A stretch of DNA of 64,000 bases, taken from assembly GCF_024509555.1 (NCBI RefSeq), contig NZ_JAMWEL010000002.1, positions 1-64,000 of the forward strand, in the 5' to 3' direction. The stretch's first letter is position 1, and the number at the start of each line of letters is the position of its first letter. The DNA comes from Streptococcus suis. GTDB taxonomy: Bacteria > Bacillota > Bacilli > Lactobacillales > Streptococcaceae. A model generated the notes under the pieces. It ran no database searches, was not told where the DNA came from, and saw only the letters and a program-made list of their open reading frames with translations. Below are positions 38,458 to 47,947 of this stretch, piece after piece. The translations under genes and the position numbers were made by a program.

Positions 38458-39801
38458 CTAGAAGGTTTGGCGTTTGGCCTTACGCTCTGCACGCCCCTTG
38501 GCACGCGCTTCCACACGTTTGGTCTTGCGGCGTTTCTCATCAACAGCCCATTGGATTTTCTTCTTGTAGCCTGGCTTGACTTTTTTCTTTTTCTTCTTGA
38601 CCAGACCAATCATTTCCAAGTCCAGTTTTTCTCGAGATTTTTCACGGTTGGCACGTCGATCACGATCGTAGGTATCGACAAACTCACCATTCTTCATTTC
38701 TTTTGGCAAGAATTTGATGTTAAGTTTTTCTAACTCTCGAATGTCCTCATCATCACTCGGCTGATAGAGAGTAATTGCAATACCTGATAAGCCATTTCGA
38801 CCTGTCCGACCCACACGGTGGACAAAGAAAGAAAGGTCCTGAGGAATGGCATCGTTGATGACATGGCTGACACCTTCGATATCAATCCCACGCGCTGCCA
38901 AGTCTGTTGCTACGATGTACTGAAAGTCTAAGTTTTTCACCTGGTTCATGATCCGCTTGCGTTCACGCGGTGGAATGTCCCCGTGAATTTTTGCAACCCG
39001 CAAACCATTTGCAGTTAAGTAACTGTGCAATTCATCTGCACGGGTCTTTGTGTTGACAAAAATCATAGCCAAATAAGGCTGCATGAGCTTGGTTGCTTCC
39101 AAAATCTGCGCATTGCGGTCTCGACCCTTGGTTGAAATCAGCCAGTTTTCAATAGTATCTGAAATGACCGTCTGGGTCTTGATTTGTTCCATGACTGGGT
39201 TAGACAAATACTTTTTCAAAAACGGTTGCAGTTTTTGCGGAATAGTGGCTGAAAAGACCATAAATTGCAAGTCTTTTGGCAGGCTACCAGCAATCTTGTC
39301 AACTGTTTCTAAAAAGCCCATGTCCAAGGTCATATCTGCCTCATCCACCACAAATGTTTTAGCTTTATGGATAGCAAGGTCCCCTGATTTAACCAAGTCA
39401 TAAATACGGCCCGGTGTCCCGACTACAATATGTGGCTGACCAGCTTGAAGTTTGTCAATCTGGCGGTTCTTGTCCGTTCCACCGACATAGTTGGTCACAC
39501 GAATTTCGATGTCCGAATGACTAGCCAACTGTCGAGCCGCTTGATAAATCTGGGTTGCCAATTCTCGAGATGGAGCAGTAATAACTGCTTGAACCTGGTC
39601 CAATTCCTCATTTAATTTTTGGAAAATCGGAATCAAAAAAGTATGGGTCTTCCCTGAGCCTGTTTTTGACTCTCCAATCAAGTCACGACCTGACAACACA
39701 ACAGGAATCAATTTTTCCTGAACCTCTGTCGGCTGGACAAAGTTAATCTCTTTCAAAGCCTCCTGAATGTAAGGCTTGAGTTTCATATCTGTAAATTTCA
39801 T
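38458..39801 (-). CDS. DEAD-box RNA helicase (CshB-like)
   Basis: I use the ATG at 39801, preceded by AGAGGAAACT, for a 447-residue protein. It has the full DEAD helicase set: a Q motif near the N-terminus, ESKTGSGKTHTFLIP (Walker A), PSRELATQ, VDEADM, SAT and HRVGRTGRNG. The tail is very basic (KKKKKVKPGYKKKIQW). It should unwind RNA duplexes during ribosome assembly or decay. It lies downstream of the wall cluster and has a TATAAT box at 39877-39882. Confidence 0.93.
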   Translation of the reverse strand: MKFTDMKLKPYIQEALKEINFVQPTEVQEKLIPVVLSGRDLIGESKTGSGKTHTFLIPIFQKLNEELDQVQAVITAPSRELATQIYQAARQLASHSDIEIRVTNYVGGTDKNRQIDKLQAGQPHIVVGTPGRIYDLVKSGDLAIHKAKTFVVDEADMTLDMGFLETVDKIAGSLPKDLQFMVFSATIPQKLQPFLKKYLSNPVMEQIKTQTVISDTIENWLISTKGRDRNAQILEATKLMQPYLAMIFVNTKTRADELHSYLTANGLRVAKIHGDIPPRERKRIMNQVKNLDFQYIVATDLAARGIDIEGVSHVINDAIPQDLSFFVHRVGRTGRNGLSGIAITLYQPSDDEDIRELEKLNIKFLPKEMKNGEFVDTYDRDRRANREKSREKLDLEMIGLVKKKKKKVKPGYKKKIQWAVDEKRRKTKRVEARAKGRAERKAKRQTF

Positions 39802-39886
39802 AGTTTCCTCTTTAGAACCAGTATTCCTCACTTATTTGTTAACACTGAATACAAGTCCTTCATTTTACTGCCTACTATTATAGCAC

Positions 39887-39907
39887 AAAAACAGCATTTC
39901 TGCTGTT
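39887..39907 (-). terminator. Terminator after mraY
   Basis: On the minus strand AAACAGCA and TGCTGTTT pair around GAAA, followed by TT. It lies ten bases past the mraY stop. Confidence 0.78.
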
Positions 39908-39916
39908 TCTGAAATT

Positions 39917-40915
39917 CTATAGATAAAGTATCGCTAAAGTAATTAGGCTCATGACAAGTCCGACTGACCATAGGAAGAAGTCAACTTGCCACTCACTCCA
40001 TTTTTCTGACTTGCCTGTCAAACCACCCAACTCCAAATGATGATGGAAAGGAGTCATACGGAAGATACGACGACCTTCTCCAAAGCGTTTTTTAGTAAAT
40101 TTGAAGTATGAAACCTGCATCATAACCGAAGATGTTTCAATAACATAGACCAGACCGATCAGGAGGAGGGTCCATTCTTGACGAAGGGCAATGGAAATTG
40201 TCGCCAACATACCACCAAGTGCCAAACTCCCCACATCACCCATGAAAATCTTGGCTGGTTTGCGATTGTAGACGAAAAATCCAAGCAAGCCACCAATCAT
40301 AGTCACACAGACCAGAAGAATATCAAATTTCTGCTCCTTATAAGCAATGACTGAATAGGCAAGCAAACTAATAACAACCGAAATAGAGGCCAGACCATCT
40401 ATACCATCCGTCAAGTTGACTGCATTTGAAAAACCAACCAACCAGAAAAGAACAAAGGGTAAATAAAGCATACCGAGATTGATGATGTGCCCAAATACAT
40501 TGAGTTCACCACCACCAGCAGCTCTTACATGAACAAAGTAGAATACCAGTCCACCCAAAATCTGCAAGGCTAATTTTTGTTTAGGGTTAAGACCTTCATT
40601 GATTTTTTTGAATATTTTTAAGAAATCATCCAAAAAACCTACCAATCCATAGAGTGCAAGGATGAAGAGAATGGCTAAGACACCGCCAGTTAACATGTTA
40701 AGACTAGCAGCAAAAATAAATGTAACCAAGATAGCAACAACGAGAAAAACTGTTCCCCCCATTGTAGGGGTCCCTGCCTTAAATTGATGTTGTTTCACAT
40801 CCTCGTGCATCTGTTGCCCTTCGATGCGTTTGGCTTGATAAAAAGTAATAAAGCGTGGTATCAGAATCACCGTTGCTAAAAAAGCAACTAATCCCGATAA
40901 TAGTGTAAATTGCAT
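39917..40915 (-). CDS. mraY: Phospho-N-acetylmuramoyl-pentapeptide-transferase MraY
   Basis: The 332-residue membrane enzyme makes lipid I from UDP-MurNAc-pentapeptide and undecaprenyl phosphate. It has about ten helices. Motifs are [15 protein letters not shown] near residue 47, [35 protein letters not shown] and the histidine cluster MTPFHHHLE near 290. It lies seven bases after pbp2X. Confidence 0.96.
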   Translation of the reverse strand: MQFTLLSGLVAFLATVILIPRFITFYQAKRIEGQQMHEDVKQHQFKAGTPTMGGTVFLVVAILVTFIFAASLNMLTGGVLAILFILALYGLVGFLDDFLKIFKKINEGLNPKQKLALQILGGLVFYFVHVRAAGGGELNVFGHIINLGMLYLPFVLFWLVGFSNAVNLTDGIDGLASISVVISLLAYSVIAYKEQKFDILLVCVTMIGGLLGFFVYNRKPAKIFMGDVGSLALGGMLATISIALRQEWTLLLIGLVYVIETSSVMMQVSYFKFTKKRFGEGRRIFRMTPFHHHLELGGLTGKSEKWSEWQVDFFLWSVGLVMSLITLAILYL

Positions 40916-40922
40916 TTTAATT

Positions 40923-43163
40923 TTACTCTCCTAGTGTAATCGTTATTTTTTTGTGTTTACTGATCTTTGTACCAAACTCAATACTCTGTTCAACAACCAT
41001 CGAACCTGCTCCTTCATAAGTGACTTCAAGACCTAGCCATTCTGCAAGAATATCCATATTTTCTTTTGTCAAACCATATAAATCAGGCATATCTTCTACT
41101 GAATCTGTCAGCAAGAGAATTTGCTGGTTTGAAGTAAGATTTGTTCCAACATCTACGGATACTTTCTTTATTTTGGAACCATTCCCTACAATAACTGGCT
41201 GAATTAAATAACGACGCAATTCCTCAGCAGTTGTGCCTGGGCCTTGACCAATAACATCTGGCAACTTATACTCAGTTTCATTTTCCACAAACTGCAATGA
41301 AGGAGCAACATTATCCAAGTTTAAATTATCTTTCAATAACATAGCTTCTTTCAGTATTGGATTAAATATATCCTCCCACTCCATTCCAGTAAAGGATTCT
41401 GGCTCTCTCAAGGTTACATACATGATAAATTCTGGATCTTCAGCGGGTATCATTGCAACAACTGAATTGAGGTATTTCCCTTGAATATATCCTCCGCCAT
41501 CCTCATTTGCAATCTCAGCAGTACCTGATTTTACAGCAATATCATATCCATCGACATGAAGGATTGGCCGTTCTGCTCCTTTTGCATATAAGGTTCCAAA
41601 AATTGGGTCAGTACCTACCGAAATCATGTAGGACAGGGTATCATTAGCAGCTTCTTTTGAAATAGGATTACCCATGACTTCCTTTGAAGAGAATCGAACA
41701 GAATTTGCATCAGGATTATATAGAGCTGAGATAAATTTCGGCTCTAGCATGACACCATTATTTGCCACTGATGAGAAGGCCCTCAACATCTGAACCTGAC
41801 TAGCTGAAATCCCTTGTCCAAATGAGGACATGGCAATCGTAACAATATTGTCGCTATTGACCAATCCAGAAACTTCTCCACCTAGTCCAAAACGAGTCGG
41901 GTAGCCAAAGCGAAACTTAGCCAAGTAATCTAACCAGGCTTCATCACCCATTTTTTGTTGTAACATGGTCATACCAACGTTACTAGACAGGGCAAAAGCT
42001 TGGGCGAAGTTCAAGGTAACCGCTTCTTCACCAGCATTCAAGGTCCAGTCATTAATTCTAGCATCCGCTATCGTGTACTCACTATTTGTGTAATATTCAT
42101 TTGGATTAAAGGTTCCATTATCAATAGCTGCAGCCAAAGTCAACACTTTTATAGTCGAACCAGGCTCATAGGCTTCTTGATAAAGTAGGGAACGTTCAAT
42201 CATTCCTTCTGCTCCAAGCCCTTCCTTTGTATCAGCATCATAACTTGGTCGTTGCGTGGTCGCTAAAATCTCACCAGTTTTGGCTGATACCAAGGTCGCA
42301 TTGGCGTATTTCCCCTTTGTCTTATCAAAGAAAATATCCATGTTGGTTTCTAGCGAACGTTGCAAATCAGCAGATAGGGTCGTATAAACATCTTGACCAT
42401 TAACCACTTGTGCCTGAACTTTTTCCGTCCCTGGTAAAAGACGACCTAAATTATCTTTCTCATAAATAATTTTTCCATCCTGACCGGCCAATATATCATT
42501 GAGATAATATTCTAGTCCACTCATTCCCTGTAAACTATGGCTGCCGTCCGAATTTTCAATCAAATTAGCAAGTCCAACGAAGATTGAGGCAAAATTCCCA
42601 TTCGGGTACATCCTACCAGGGCTAGCATTAAATGAAATCCCTTTAATACCTGCCGTCTCCATCTCCGCCTGAATAGTAGACATAGTGCTATATGAAATAT
42701 TTTTTCCAAGCGTTCCAAAATAGACCTGTTTCAATTTAGGTTGATTCAGCTGTTGAAGGACATAGTCTTTTTCCATCCCCAAATGTGTTGCAAAAATTTC
42801 ACTAACTTTTGAAAATTGAGACGACTCAACATATAGAATTTCCTGAAATTCTGTAACGTATTCAGTATCAATGATAGCGTATACAGTATAGGTTGTCGAA
42901 TCTTCTGCAATTGGAACTCCCGTCCTATCGTATATAGTTCCTCTTCGAGCTTGAACAGTTACTTCTTGCTGATGAACAGCCGCTGCGCGTTCAGATAAAT
43001 CAACACCAAATCGGCTATCCGTACCAATGATATAAGCAAAATTTATCAAGAAGATAAAAAATACGAAAACCGTCAAGCATAGAAGACCTTGCCCCACTCT
43101 TCGACGATTTTTGGATGGAATGTAACGTTTTTTTAGGACGTACTCTAGGGTTAATGTGTACAT
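40923..43163 (-). CDS. pbp2X: Penicillin-binding protein 2X with rearranged N-terminus
   Basis: The 746-residue class B PBP makes septal cross-links with FtsW. It has a short cytoplasmic start, one membrane helix (about 30-50), a dimerisation domain, the transpeptidase domain with STIK (PGSTIKVL), SSN (ALSSNVGM) and KSG (AVKSGTAEI), and two PASTA domains at the C-terminus. The start is odd: a 35-bp sequence encoding [11 protein letters not shown] is repeated upstream at 43183-43217, and the open frame now begins at an ATG after AAGGAG, coding MYTLT before that block. The ancestral start overlapping ftsL is left as a 19-residue frame. Confidence 0.95.
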   Translation of the reverse strand: MYTLTLEYVLKKRYIPSKNRRRVGQGLLCLTVFVFFIFLINFAYIIGTDSRFGVDLSERAAAVHQQEVTVQARRGTIYDRTGVPIAEDSTTYTVYAIIDTEYVTEFQEILYVESSQFSKVSEIFATHLGMEKDYVLQQLNQPKLKQVYFGTLGKNISYSTMSTIQAEMETAGIKGISFNASPGRMYPNGNFASIFVGLANLIENSDGSHSLQGMSGLEYYLNDILAGQDGKIIYEKDNLGRLLPGTEKVQAQVVNGQDVYTTLSADLQRSLETNMDIFFDKTKGKYANATLVSAKTGEILATTQRPSYDADTKEGLGAEGMIERSLLYQEAYEPGSTIKVLTLAAAIDNGTFNPNEYYTNSEYTIADARINDWTLNAGEEAVTLNFAQAFALSSNVGMTMLQQKMGDEAWLDYLAKFRFGYPTRFGLGGEVSGLVNSDNIVTIAMSSFGQGISASQVQMLRAFSSVANNGVMLEPKFISALYNPDANSVRFSSKEVMGNPISKEAANDTLSYMISVGTDPIFGTLYAKGAERPILHVDGYDIAVKSGTAEIANEDGGGYIQGKYLNSVVAMIPAEDPEFIMYVTLREPESFTGMEWEDIFNPILKEAMLLKDNLNLDNVAPSLQFVENETEYKLPDVIGQGPGTTAEELRRYLIQPVIVGNGSKIKKVSVDVGTNLTSNQQILLLTDSVEDMPDLYGLTKENMDILAEWLGLEVTYEGAGSMVVEQSIEFGTKISKHKKITITLGE
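43115..43149 (-). repeat. 35-bp direct repeat, copy 1, inside pbp2X start
   Basis: Identical to 43183-43217, with a 68-bp offset. This copy encodes the cytoplasmic residues [11 protein letters not shown] of Pbp2X. Because 68 is not a multiple of three, the two copies are in different frames relative to each other. Confidence 0.97.
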
Positions 43164-43180
43164 GATATTCTCCTTTCTTA

Positions 43181-43240
43181 TTATGGAATGTAACGTTTTT
43201 TTAGGACGTACTCTAGGAGCTTATTTTTCTTAATCGGCAT
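43181..43240 (-). other. Displaced pbp2X start: 19-codon truncated leader frame
   Basis: The ATG at 43240 overlaps the ftsL stop (TAATG) and opens a frame of 19 codons, [19 protein letters not shown], that ends in TAA TAA. Up to its last codons it is the expected N-terminus of Pbp2X. The reading frame is cut by inserted sequence at the second copy of the 35-bp repeat. It may still be translated by coupling from ftsL. Confidence 0.75.
43183..43217 (-). repeat. 35-bp direct repeat, copy 2, between ftsL and pbp2X
   Basis: Perfect match to 43115-43149, including the run of seven T (seven A on the coding strand). The 33 bases between the copies carry two stop codons, AAGGAG and a new ATG. Confidence 0.97.
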
Positions 43241-43563
43241 TATTCTACCACTCCAATATTATCATTATTAAATGTCAAGCCATATTTTTCTGCAATTTCC
43301 ATCAAGCGTGCAGAGCGGGTCAATTCATTGGCAGCCTGTTTGGCATCATTCAATTCAATCTGTTTCTGATTAATTTCTTGATTGACTCTAGCCATTTCAG
43401 ACTGCACCTGCAATTGCCTAGCCTGAATGAATACTGTTGAGATAGCAATTAGCAACCCTGACAATACAATACTCGAATAGAAGGCTTTCTCAATACGAGA
43501 AAAAGTCTTAAATCTTTCACCAATCACTCGCATTGCTGCTTCTCTACTTTTTTCTTGTACCAT
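43240..43563 (-). CDS. ftsL: Cell division protein FtsL
   Basis: The 107-residue protein has a basic cytoplasmic start, one membrane helix (AFYSSIVLSGLLIAISTVFI, about residues 27-46) and an extracellular coiled coil rich in Gln, Asn and Glu. FtsL joins DivIC and DivIB in the septal ring. It sits between rsmH and pbp2X, its usual place. Its stop overlaps the displaced pbp2X start. Confidence 0.92.
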   Translation of the reverse strand: MVQEKSREAAMRVIGERFKTFSRIEKAFYSSIVLSGLLIAISTVFIQARQLQVQSEMARVNQEINQKQIELNDAKQAANELTRSARLMEIAEKYGLTFNNDNIGVVE

Positions 43564-43573
43564 AGAAATTCTC

Positions 43574-44524
43574 CTACTTATGTACTCTCTTAGCTACACG
43601 CAATTTAGCCGAATGCGCTCGGTTGTTGGCTTCCAACTCCTCTTGACTCGGCAAAATCGGCTTGCGATTGACCAGTTCAAGCGGCGCTTTCAAATCATCT
43701 GGGATAAACGGCAAGCCTTTTGGAACATCAATCGTACTCGCTTCTTTGAAGAGTTGTTTGGTCAAACGATCTTCCAAGGAATGGAAGGTAATGACGGAAA
43801 TGCGTCCATCCAAAGCTAATAAATCAATGGCCTGCTGGATAGACTCGTCTGCCGCTCCCAATTCATCGTTGACTTCAATCCGAATGGCTTGGAAAATCTG
43901 CTTGGCAGGGTGACCCTTCTTCTTGAGTTCCTTGGCTGGCTTGGCAGATTTGATTAGCTCTGCCAACTCAGTCGTTGTTTCAATCGGCTTGACCGCACGC
44001 GCTTGTTCAATCTTACGAGCAATCTGCTTGGAAAATTTATCCTCACCGTATTTAAAGAAAATCCGTACCAAGTCGTGATAGTCATAGGAATTGACTACAT
44101 CATAGGCCGTCAACTGACCATCACGGTTCATCCGCATATCAAGCGGTGCATCCTGTTTATAGGAAAAACCGCGCTCTCGCTCATCCAGCTGAGGACTGGA
44201 CACACCTAGATCGTAACAAATCCCATCAATTTCTGTCACACCAAGTTCTGCCAAGCGAACCTTGAGGTTGCGAAAATTGTCCTTGATAAAGGTGACTTGT
44301 CCTTTTTCAATGTAGGCTGCCAAGCGGATTTGGGCATGGTCAATGGCCGTCTGATCCTGGTCAAAGGCATAGAGGTGCCCACCATCTGTCAACTGACTGA
44401 GCAGGTACTCGCTATGACCCGCCCCACCCAAGGTGGCATCTACATAAATTCCGTTTGGTTTGATGTCTAACATATCGACTGTTTCATACAAGAGAACAGT
44501 TGTGTGATTAAATTCCTTGCTCAT
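43574..44524 (-). CDS. rsmH: 16S rRNA (cytosine-1402 N4)-methyltransferase RsmH
   Basis: I take the ATG at 44524, giving 316 residues; the 21-base extension upstream has no ribosome site. It starts [20 protein letters not shown], with the S-adenosylmethionine motif [15 protein letters not shown] and [18 protein letters not shown]. It methylates N4 of C1402 in 16S rRNA. A TACAAT box at 44539-44534 lies only about ten bases before the ATG, so the leader may be very short. Confidence 0.95.
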   Translation of the reverse strand: MSKEFNHTTVLLYETVDMLDIKPNGIYVDATLGGAGHSEYLLSQLTDGGHLYAFDQDQTAIDHAQIRLAAYIEKGQVTFIKDNFRNLKVRLAELGVTEIDGICYDLGVSSPQLDERERGFSYKQDAPLDMRMNRDGQLTAYDVVNSYDYHDLVRIFFKYGEDKFSKQIARKIEQARAVKPIETTTELAELIKSAKPAKELKKKGHPAKQIFQAIRIEVNDELGAADESIQQAIDLLALDGRISVITFHSLEDRLTKQLFKEASTIDVPKGLPFIPDDLKAPLELVNRKPILPSQEELEANNRAHSAKLRVAKRVHK

Positions 44525-44585
44525 ATCTTTTCTATTGTACCACAAAACAATACAAAAAGTTGTTGCAAACTTTTTACAAAAAATA

Positions 44586-44714
44586 TGTCAAATATAGTTG
44601 ACAACATCTTTGGATAAGTCTATAATAACATTATAGATAAGTGTCAAGTATAGTTGACATCAACAGGGAGGTCTCCCACATTTTTTTACAGTTATGTGTC
44701 AGATATAATTGACA
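44586..44714 (+). promoter_or_regulatory. Promoter with three palindromic operators for the XRE/DUF3278 operon
   Basis: Three 18-bp inverted repeats of the form TGTCAAATATAGTTGACA lie at 44586-44603, 44642-44659 and 44697-44714, with centres 56 and 55 bp apart. The first contains the -35 box TTGACA (44598-44603), followed after exactly 17 bases by TATAAT (44621-44626). The other two lie in the leader, the last just before the ribosome site. This is the expected layout of an autoregulated repressor. Confidence 0.85.
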
Positions 44715-44729
44715 CAGAAAGGAGGGCAC

Positions 44730-44918
44730 ATGAACCGTGTCAAAGATTATCGCCTACTGCTAGGTATTTCCCAGTTGGATCTAGCCAAGGCCATCGGCGT
44801 ATCCAGGCAGACCATCAATATGATTGAAAACAACAAGTACAACCCCTCGCTAGATCTCTGTATCAACCTAGCCAAGGCTTTACAGACCGATCTCAACAGC
44901 CTCTTTTGGATTCAATAA
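44730..44918 (+). CDS. Small XRE-family transcriptional regulator
   Basis: The ATG at 44730 follows GGAGGGCAC and gives 62 residues, almost only a helix-turn-helix: MNRVKDYRLLLGISQLDLAK, then IGVSRQTINMIENNKYNPSL. It most likely binds the three palindromes directly upstream and represses its own operon. The six membrane protein genes that follow at short intervals are the probable regulon. No signal domain is visible. Confidence 0.9.
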   Translation: MNRVKDYRLLLGISQLDLAKAIGVSRQTINMIENNKYNPSLDLCINLAKALQTDLNSLFWIQ

Positions 44919-44928
44919 GGAGTTTATC

Positions 44929-45462
44929 ATGAAAGATATATTTACAAAAATTCTCAATCAAGCAACCAAGGATTTTTATTCCATTAGTGGTCCCATGGAT
45001 GAAATGCGGCAGCAAGAAAGCTATCGTTTCAGTAACACTATTGTCATGATTGTATTTCCTATCCTGGTAATAGGAAATACAATTGCACTTCTTATCGCCT
45101 TACGACAACCTGAAAAAGTTGGCTTTCTGCTCCCCCTAACCAATATACTGATCATCGGTTTCACGCAAGCCTTAGCTTCCCACCTTGCCTTGAAAAATGG
45201 CATTAGTCAAAGCTATGAGGATGAAATTGATGTGACCAAGCTCAATAAATCTCTTGTAAAAAGTAGTCGTAGCACATTTTTCGGGGCCTTCCTGGCTTCC
45301 ACGACTGCCCCTGCTTTCTATAAAGAATGGTCTGTATTTCTTGAAGAACTAACAGACCCGACCCTCCTACTAGGTCGGTTAATTGTTGCAGGAGCTATCA
45401 CCTTCATCCATTACTACTATTGTAAGAAGCAGTTACAAAAGAAAATACTCGCAAACAAATAA
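44929..45462 (+). CDS. DUF3278 membrane protein (single copy)
   Basis: The 177-residue protein has four hydrophobic segments and the family start DFYSISGPMDEMRQQESYRF. DUF3278 proteins of streptococci commonly follow small XRE regulators; their function is unknown. It begins ten bases after the regulator gene. Confidence 0.82.
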   Translation: MKDIFTKILNQATKDFYSISGPMDEMRQQESYRFSNTIVMIVFPILVIGNTIALLIALRQPEKVGFLLPLTNILIIGFTQALASHLALKNGISQSYEDEIDVTKLNKSLVKSSRSTFFGAFLASTTAPAFYKEWSVFLEELTDPTLLLGRLIVAGAITFIHYYYCKKQLQKKILANK

Positions 45463-45476
45463 CAGGGAGAAACACC

Positions 45477-45677
45477 ATGAAAAAGAATACACACAAAAAC
45501 CTTATCTCTACTCTTATTTTTATCCTATTCTTTGTCCTCATTCAGCTTTGGGGCAATAGCAGAGCTGACATCTTGCATATCATCAGCCAAGCCAAATTCT
45601 GGATACAATTGCTGATTACTGGGGCAATCTACTTCTTAGGACTAGCCTACCTACCTCTCATTTTTCGTCGTAAGTAA
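45477..45677 (+). CDS. Small two-helix membrane protein
   Basis: The 66-residue protein has two hydrophobic stretches, STLIFILFFVLIQLWG and IQLLITGAIYFLGLAYLPLIF, separated by a short polar loop, and a basic end. GGGAGAAACACC precedes its ATG. It is fully within the operon. No family is recognised. Confidence 0.75.
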   Translation: MKKNTHKNLISTLIFILFFVLIQLWGNSRADILHIISQAKFWIQLLITGAIYFLGLAYLPLIFRRK

Positions 45678-45690
45678 ATAGGAGTATCGT

Positions 45691-46773
45691 ATGAAAAAGG
45701 AAACCTTTCAAGATAAATTGATCAAACGATTTTACGGTATCGTAGGTCCCTTGGATGAATTTCGCCAAAAAGAAGCCTTCCGACTAGGCAATACCTGCTT
45801 TATCCTGCTCTTTTGGGGCACCATGGTTCTTACCCTGCTGGCACTTGCCCTATCCAAACGCTACCCAGAAGTCGTTGCCTATGGCTACCCAACTGCTCTA
45901 CTCCTATCCACTCTTTCCGCCAGTATGTATATGGCATCCAAGATGCGCCACAGCCAAGTGGACAGTTTAGATGTAGAAGAACTGACTAGTAAGGAACAAA
46001 AACAACTCAAGGGAGCAAGTATCAAATTCGAGCTCTATTTCACTACCGTTATGTACATCTGGGTGGTTGTTTTCGGTGCCTGGATGGAGGGCCTCAACCC
46101 TCTCGACCACCTATTTGACCTCCGAAAAGTCCTGGCTGCCTGTCTAGGTGGTGTTTTCACGGGCATTGCTCTTGAAATCATGCTTCGCAAACGCATGAAA
46201 AAGGCAGAAAAACTACCTGTCAGCTCTGCTATTTCCAAAGAAGAACCCAAGTGGATCCAAAATATGATACGGCACTTCTATGGTATCCGTGGTCCTTTAG
46301 ACGAGTACCGACGGACCAGGGCAGACGCTATTGGTGGTCATGCTTTCATCTATCACTTCTACTTCCTTGCTCTTGGAAATGCTGTCGCCTACTTCCTAGC
46401 TATCCGCTATCCTGTGGAGGTTGCCAACTATTATCCAATGATCATTGCCTTCTTCAGTATTATCCTCATTGGTATCGTTAATATGCGCACCCTCCATGCT
46501 GACCTGCCTCAATATGACGTGGACGAACTAAGCCCTGAGGAAAGACAAGGACAGCCCCTCAATCCACTGGTTTGGGGACTGGGAGTTGCCCTGCTATCTA
46601 GCCTCTTTGCTGGGCTGGCAGACCTCTTTAGCCTCCAGCTTCCCCTAATGGCCTCAATCTTGCATACAAAATCCCTCCTATTCGGTGGTCTGATGGGCCT
46701 CTTTGCTAGCATTGCCCTGTCTGCCATTGCCTATCTGCAAAAACTGGACGCAGAACCCACCAAGAAAAAATAA
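45691..46773 (+). CDS. Tandem DUF3278 membrane protein
   Basis: The 360-residue protein holds two DUF3278 units. The first starts RFYGIVGPLDEFRQKEAFRL near residue 12, the second HFYGIRGPLDEYRRTRADAI near 197. Each has about four hydrophobic helices and an acidic LDVEELT or YDVDELS segment. It is an internal duplication of the type seen singly in the gene two upstream. Function unknown. Confidence 0.82.
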   Translation: MKKETFQDKLIKRFYGIVGPLDEFRQKEAFRLGNTCFILLFWGTMVLTLLALALSKRYPEVVAYGYPTALLLSTLSASMYMASKMRHSQVDSLDVEELTSKEQKQLKGASIKFELYFTTVMYIWVVVFGAWMEGLNPLDHLFDLRKVLAACLGGVFTGIALEIMLRKRMKKAEKLPVSSAISKEEPKWIQNMIRHFYGIRGPLDEYRRTRADAIGGHAFIYHFYFLALGNAVAYFLAIRYPVEVANYYPMIIAFFSIILIGIVNMRTLHADLPQYDVDELSPEERQGQPLNPLVWGLGVALLSSLFAGLADLFSLQLPLMASILHTKSLLFGGLMGLFASIALSAIAYLQKLDAEPTKKK

Positions 46774-46783
46774 GGAGCTGCCC

Positions 46784-47122
46784 ATGAATAAACCTTTCAC
46801 TCCCAAACAAACCTGTAAATTTTTTGTTCTATTTTATGGTTTATTTTCTGCCCTCTTCATCTACTCTTACATGGTCAATGAGCCGATTAGCGGTTCATTC
46901 TTGCTCATGCTACCGACCATTCAAATCATCAAATCCTATAAAACAGCCGAAGAAAAACACTACTTTATCATCCAAGCCGTCTTTGCCCTGTTTGCCATGA
47001 CCTTGACCTATTCCGTAGGCATTTGGTTAGGGCATGTCAAACCACTTATCCTCATCCTTCCTGCTGGATTTGCTGTCGCTATTCTTTTTCGGATTTATTT
47101 CAAAAAGGAGGAATATAGATGA
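46784..47122 (+). CDS. Small membrane protein of the XRE operon (pair member 1)
   Basis: Starting at the ATG at 46784 (AAGGAGCTGCCC upstream) gives 112 residues with three or four hydrophobic helices. The pattern SVGIWLGHVKPLILILPAG resembles SIGFFTGQIKPLLAGFWG in the next gene, so the two are related. The stop overlaps the next start by four bases. Confidence 0.78.
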   Translation: MNKPFTPKQTCKFFVLFYGLFSALFIYSYMVNEPISGSFLLMLPTIQIIKSYKTAEEKHYFIIQAVFALFAMTLTYSVGIWLGHVKPLILILPAGFAVAILFRIYFKKEEYR

Positions 47123-47466
47123 ACAACTTCAACACAAAATTAGTCCTTTCCTTGTTTGTTCTCGCCTATGCGACCATTTGTGGCTTGTTTATCCACAGTT
47201 TTCTGACTGGGGACGCCCCACCAATCCTTATCTTACTGTTCACTATACTTCCAATTTTGAATAGTGATCGGAAAACTACCAGTCCAGAAGCAAATGCTGT
47301 CCAAAAAGCTATCTATCTTTATCGTAAACCATTGCTCTGGTTTCTCTTTGCAGGCTTTGCCCTAACTTTCTCCATTGGATTTTTCACTGGACAAATCAAA
47401 CCGCTCCTAGCTGGATTTTGGGGAATCCTTGCTATCCTGCTCTTTATTGGACAATTGAAAAAGTAA
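47119..47466 (+). CDS. Small membrane protein of the XRE operon (pair member 2)
   Basis: The 115-residue protein has four hydrophobic helices and a short basic tail. It shares its layout with the preceding gene and starts by ATGA overlap, so both should be coexpressed. It is the last gene of the operon before the gap carrying the next promoter. No family is recognised. Confidence 0.78.
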   Translation: MNNFNTKLVLSLFVLAYATICGLFIHSFLTGDAPPILILLFTILPILNSDRKTTSPEANAVQKAIYLYRKPLLWFLFAGFALTFSIGFFTGQIKPLLAGFWGILAILLFIGQLKK

Positions 47467-47480
47467 TCTACATTCAAGAT

Positions 47481-47509
47481 TTTACAAAGCAAATTTTTTT
47501 CTATACAAT
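47481..47509 (+). promoter_or_regulatory. Promoter placing the start of transcription at the next ATG
   Basis: TTTACA (47481-47486) and TACAAT (47504-47509) are 17 bases apart. The start should be near 47516-47518, and the ATG is at 47519, so the mRNA would have almost no leader. No ribosome site lies between. Confidence 0.6.
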
Positions 47510-47518
47510 AGACTGTAT

Positions 47519-47947
47519 ATGACAATCAAATCTATTCTCAAACAACTCAAATTATTTGATTATATCTTAATCGGATTCACCCTAGTTTTATCCTTTCTTC
47601 CAGCAATTTTTACCTACACACATCTGACAACAGATACAAATGAGGCAAAAACAATTGCCTATGTCCGCATCAATGGTGAGGTGGTCGACCAATTTGAATT
47701 ATCAAAGGACACACCCCATCAAGAAAAAACCTACTACCCCAATGATGGGCAATACAACATCATTGAAGTTGATGGCGAACGCATTCGAGTCAAGGAAGAC
47801 AATAGCCCTGACCAAATTGCCGTTATGACCAGCTGGATTAGCCAGCCGGGTCAACTCTCCGTCTGTCTGCCCCATAATCTCTTGATTGAAATCAAATCCG
47901 TCGGGGGAGAGGATACTGACGAAGAAGAACTTATTTTGCCACTATAA
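47519..47947 (+). CDS. NusG domain II-like membrane-anchored protein
   Basis: The 142-residue protein has one N-terminal membrane helix (about residues 14-33) and an extracellular domain with IAYVRINGEVVDQFEL and NIIEVDGERIRV, the pattern of the NusG domain II family. TSWISQPGQLSVCLPHNLLIEIKSV closes the domain. Function is unknown. It seems to be expressed from a leaderless transcript. Confidence 0.82.
   Translation: MTIKSILKQLKLFDYILIGFTLVLSFLPAIFTYTHLTTDTNEAKTIAYVRINGEVVDQFELSKDTPHQEKTYYPNDGQYNIIEVDGERIRVKEDNSPDQIAVMTSWISQPGQLSVCLPHNLLIEIKSVGGEDTDEEELILPL

Noticed and set aside
44667-44690. GGGAGGTCTCCC followed by T7 as an attenuator before the XRE gene
   Set aside because: The two-base loop cannot form a stable hairpin, so a terminator is unlikely.
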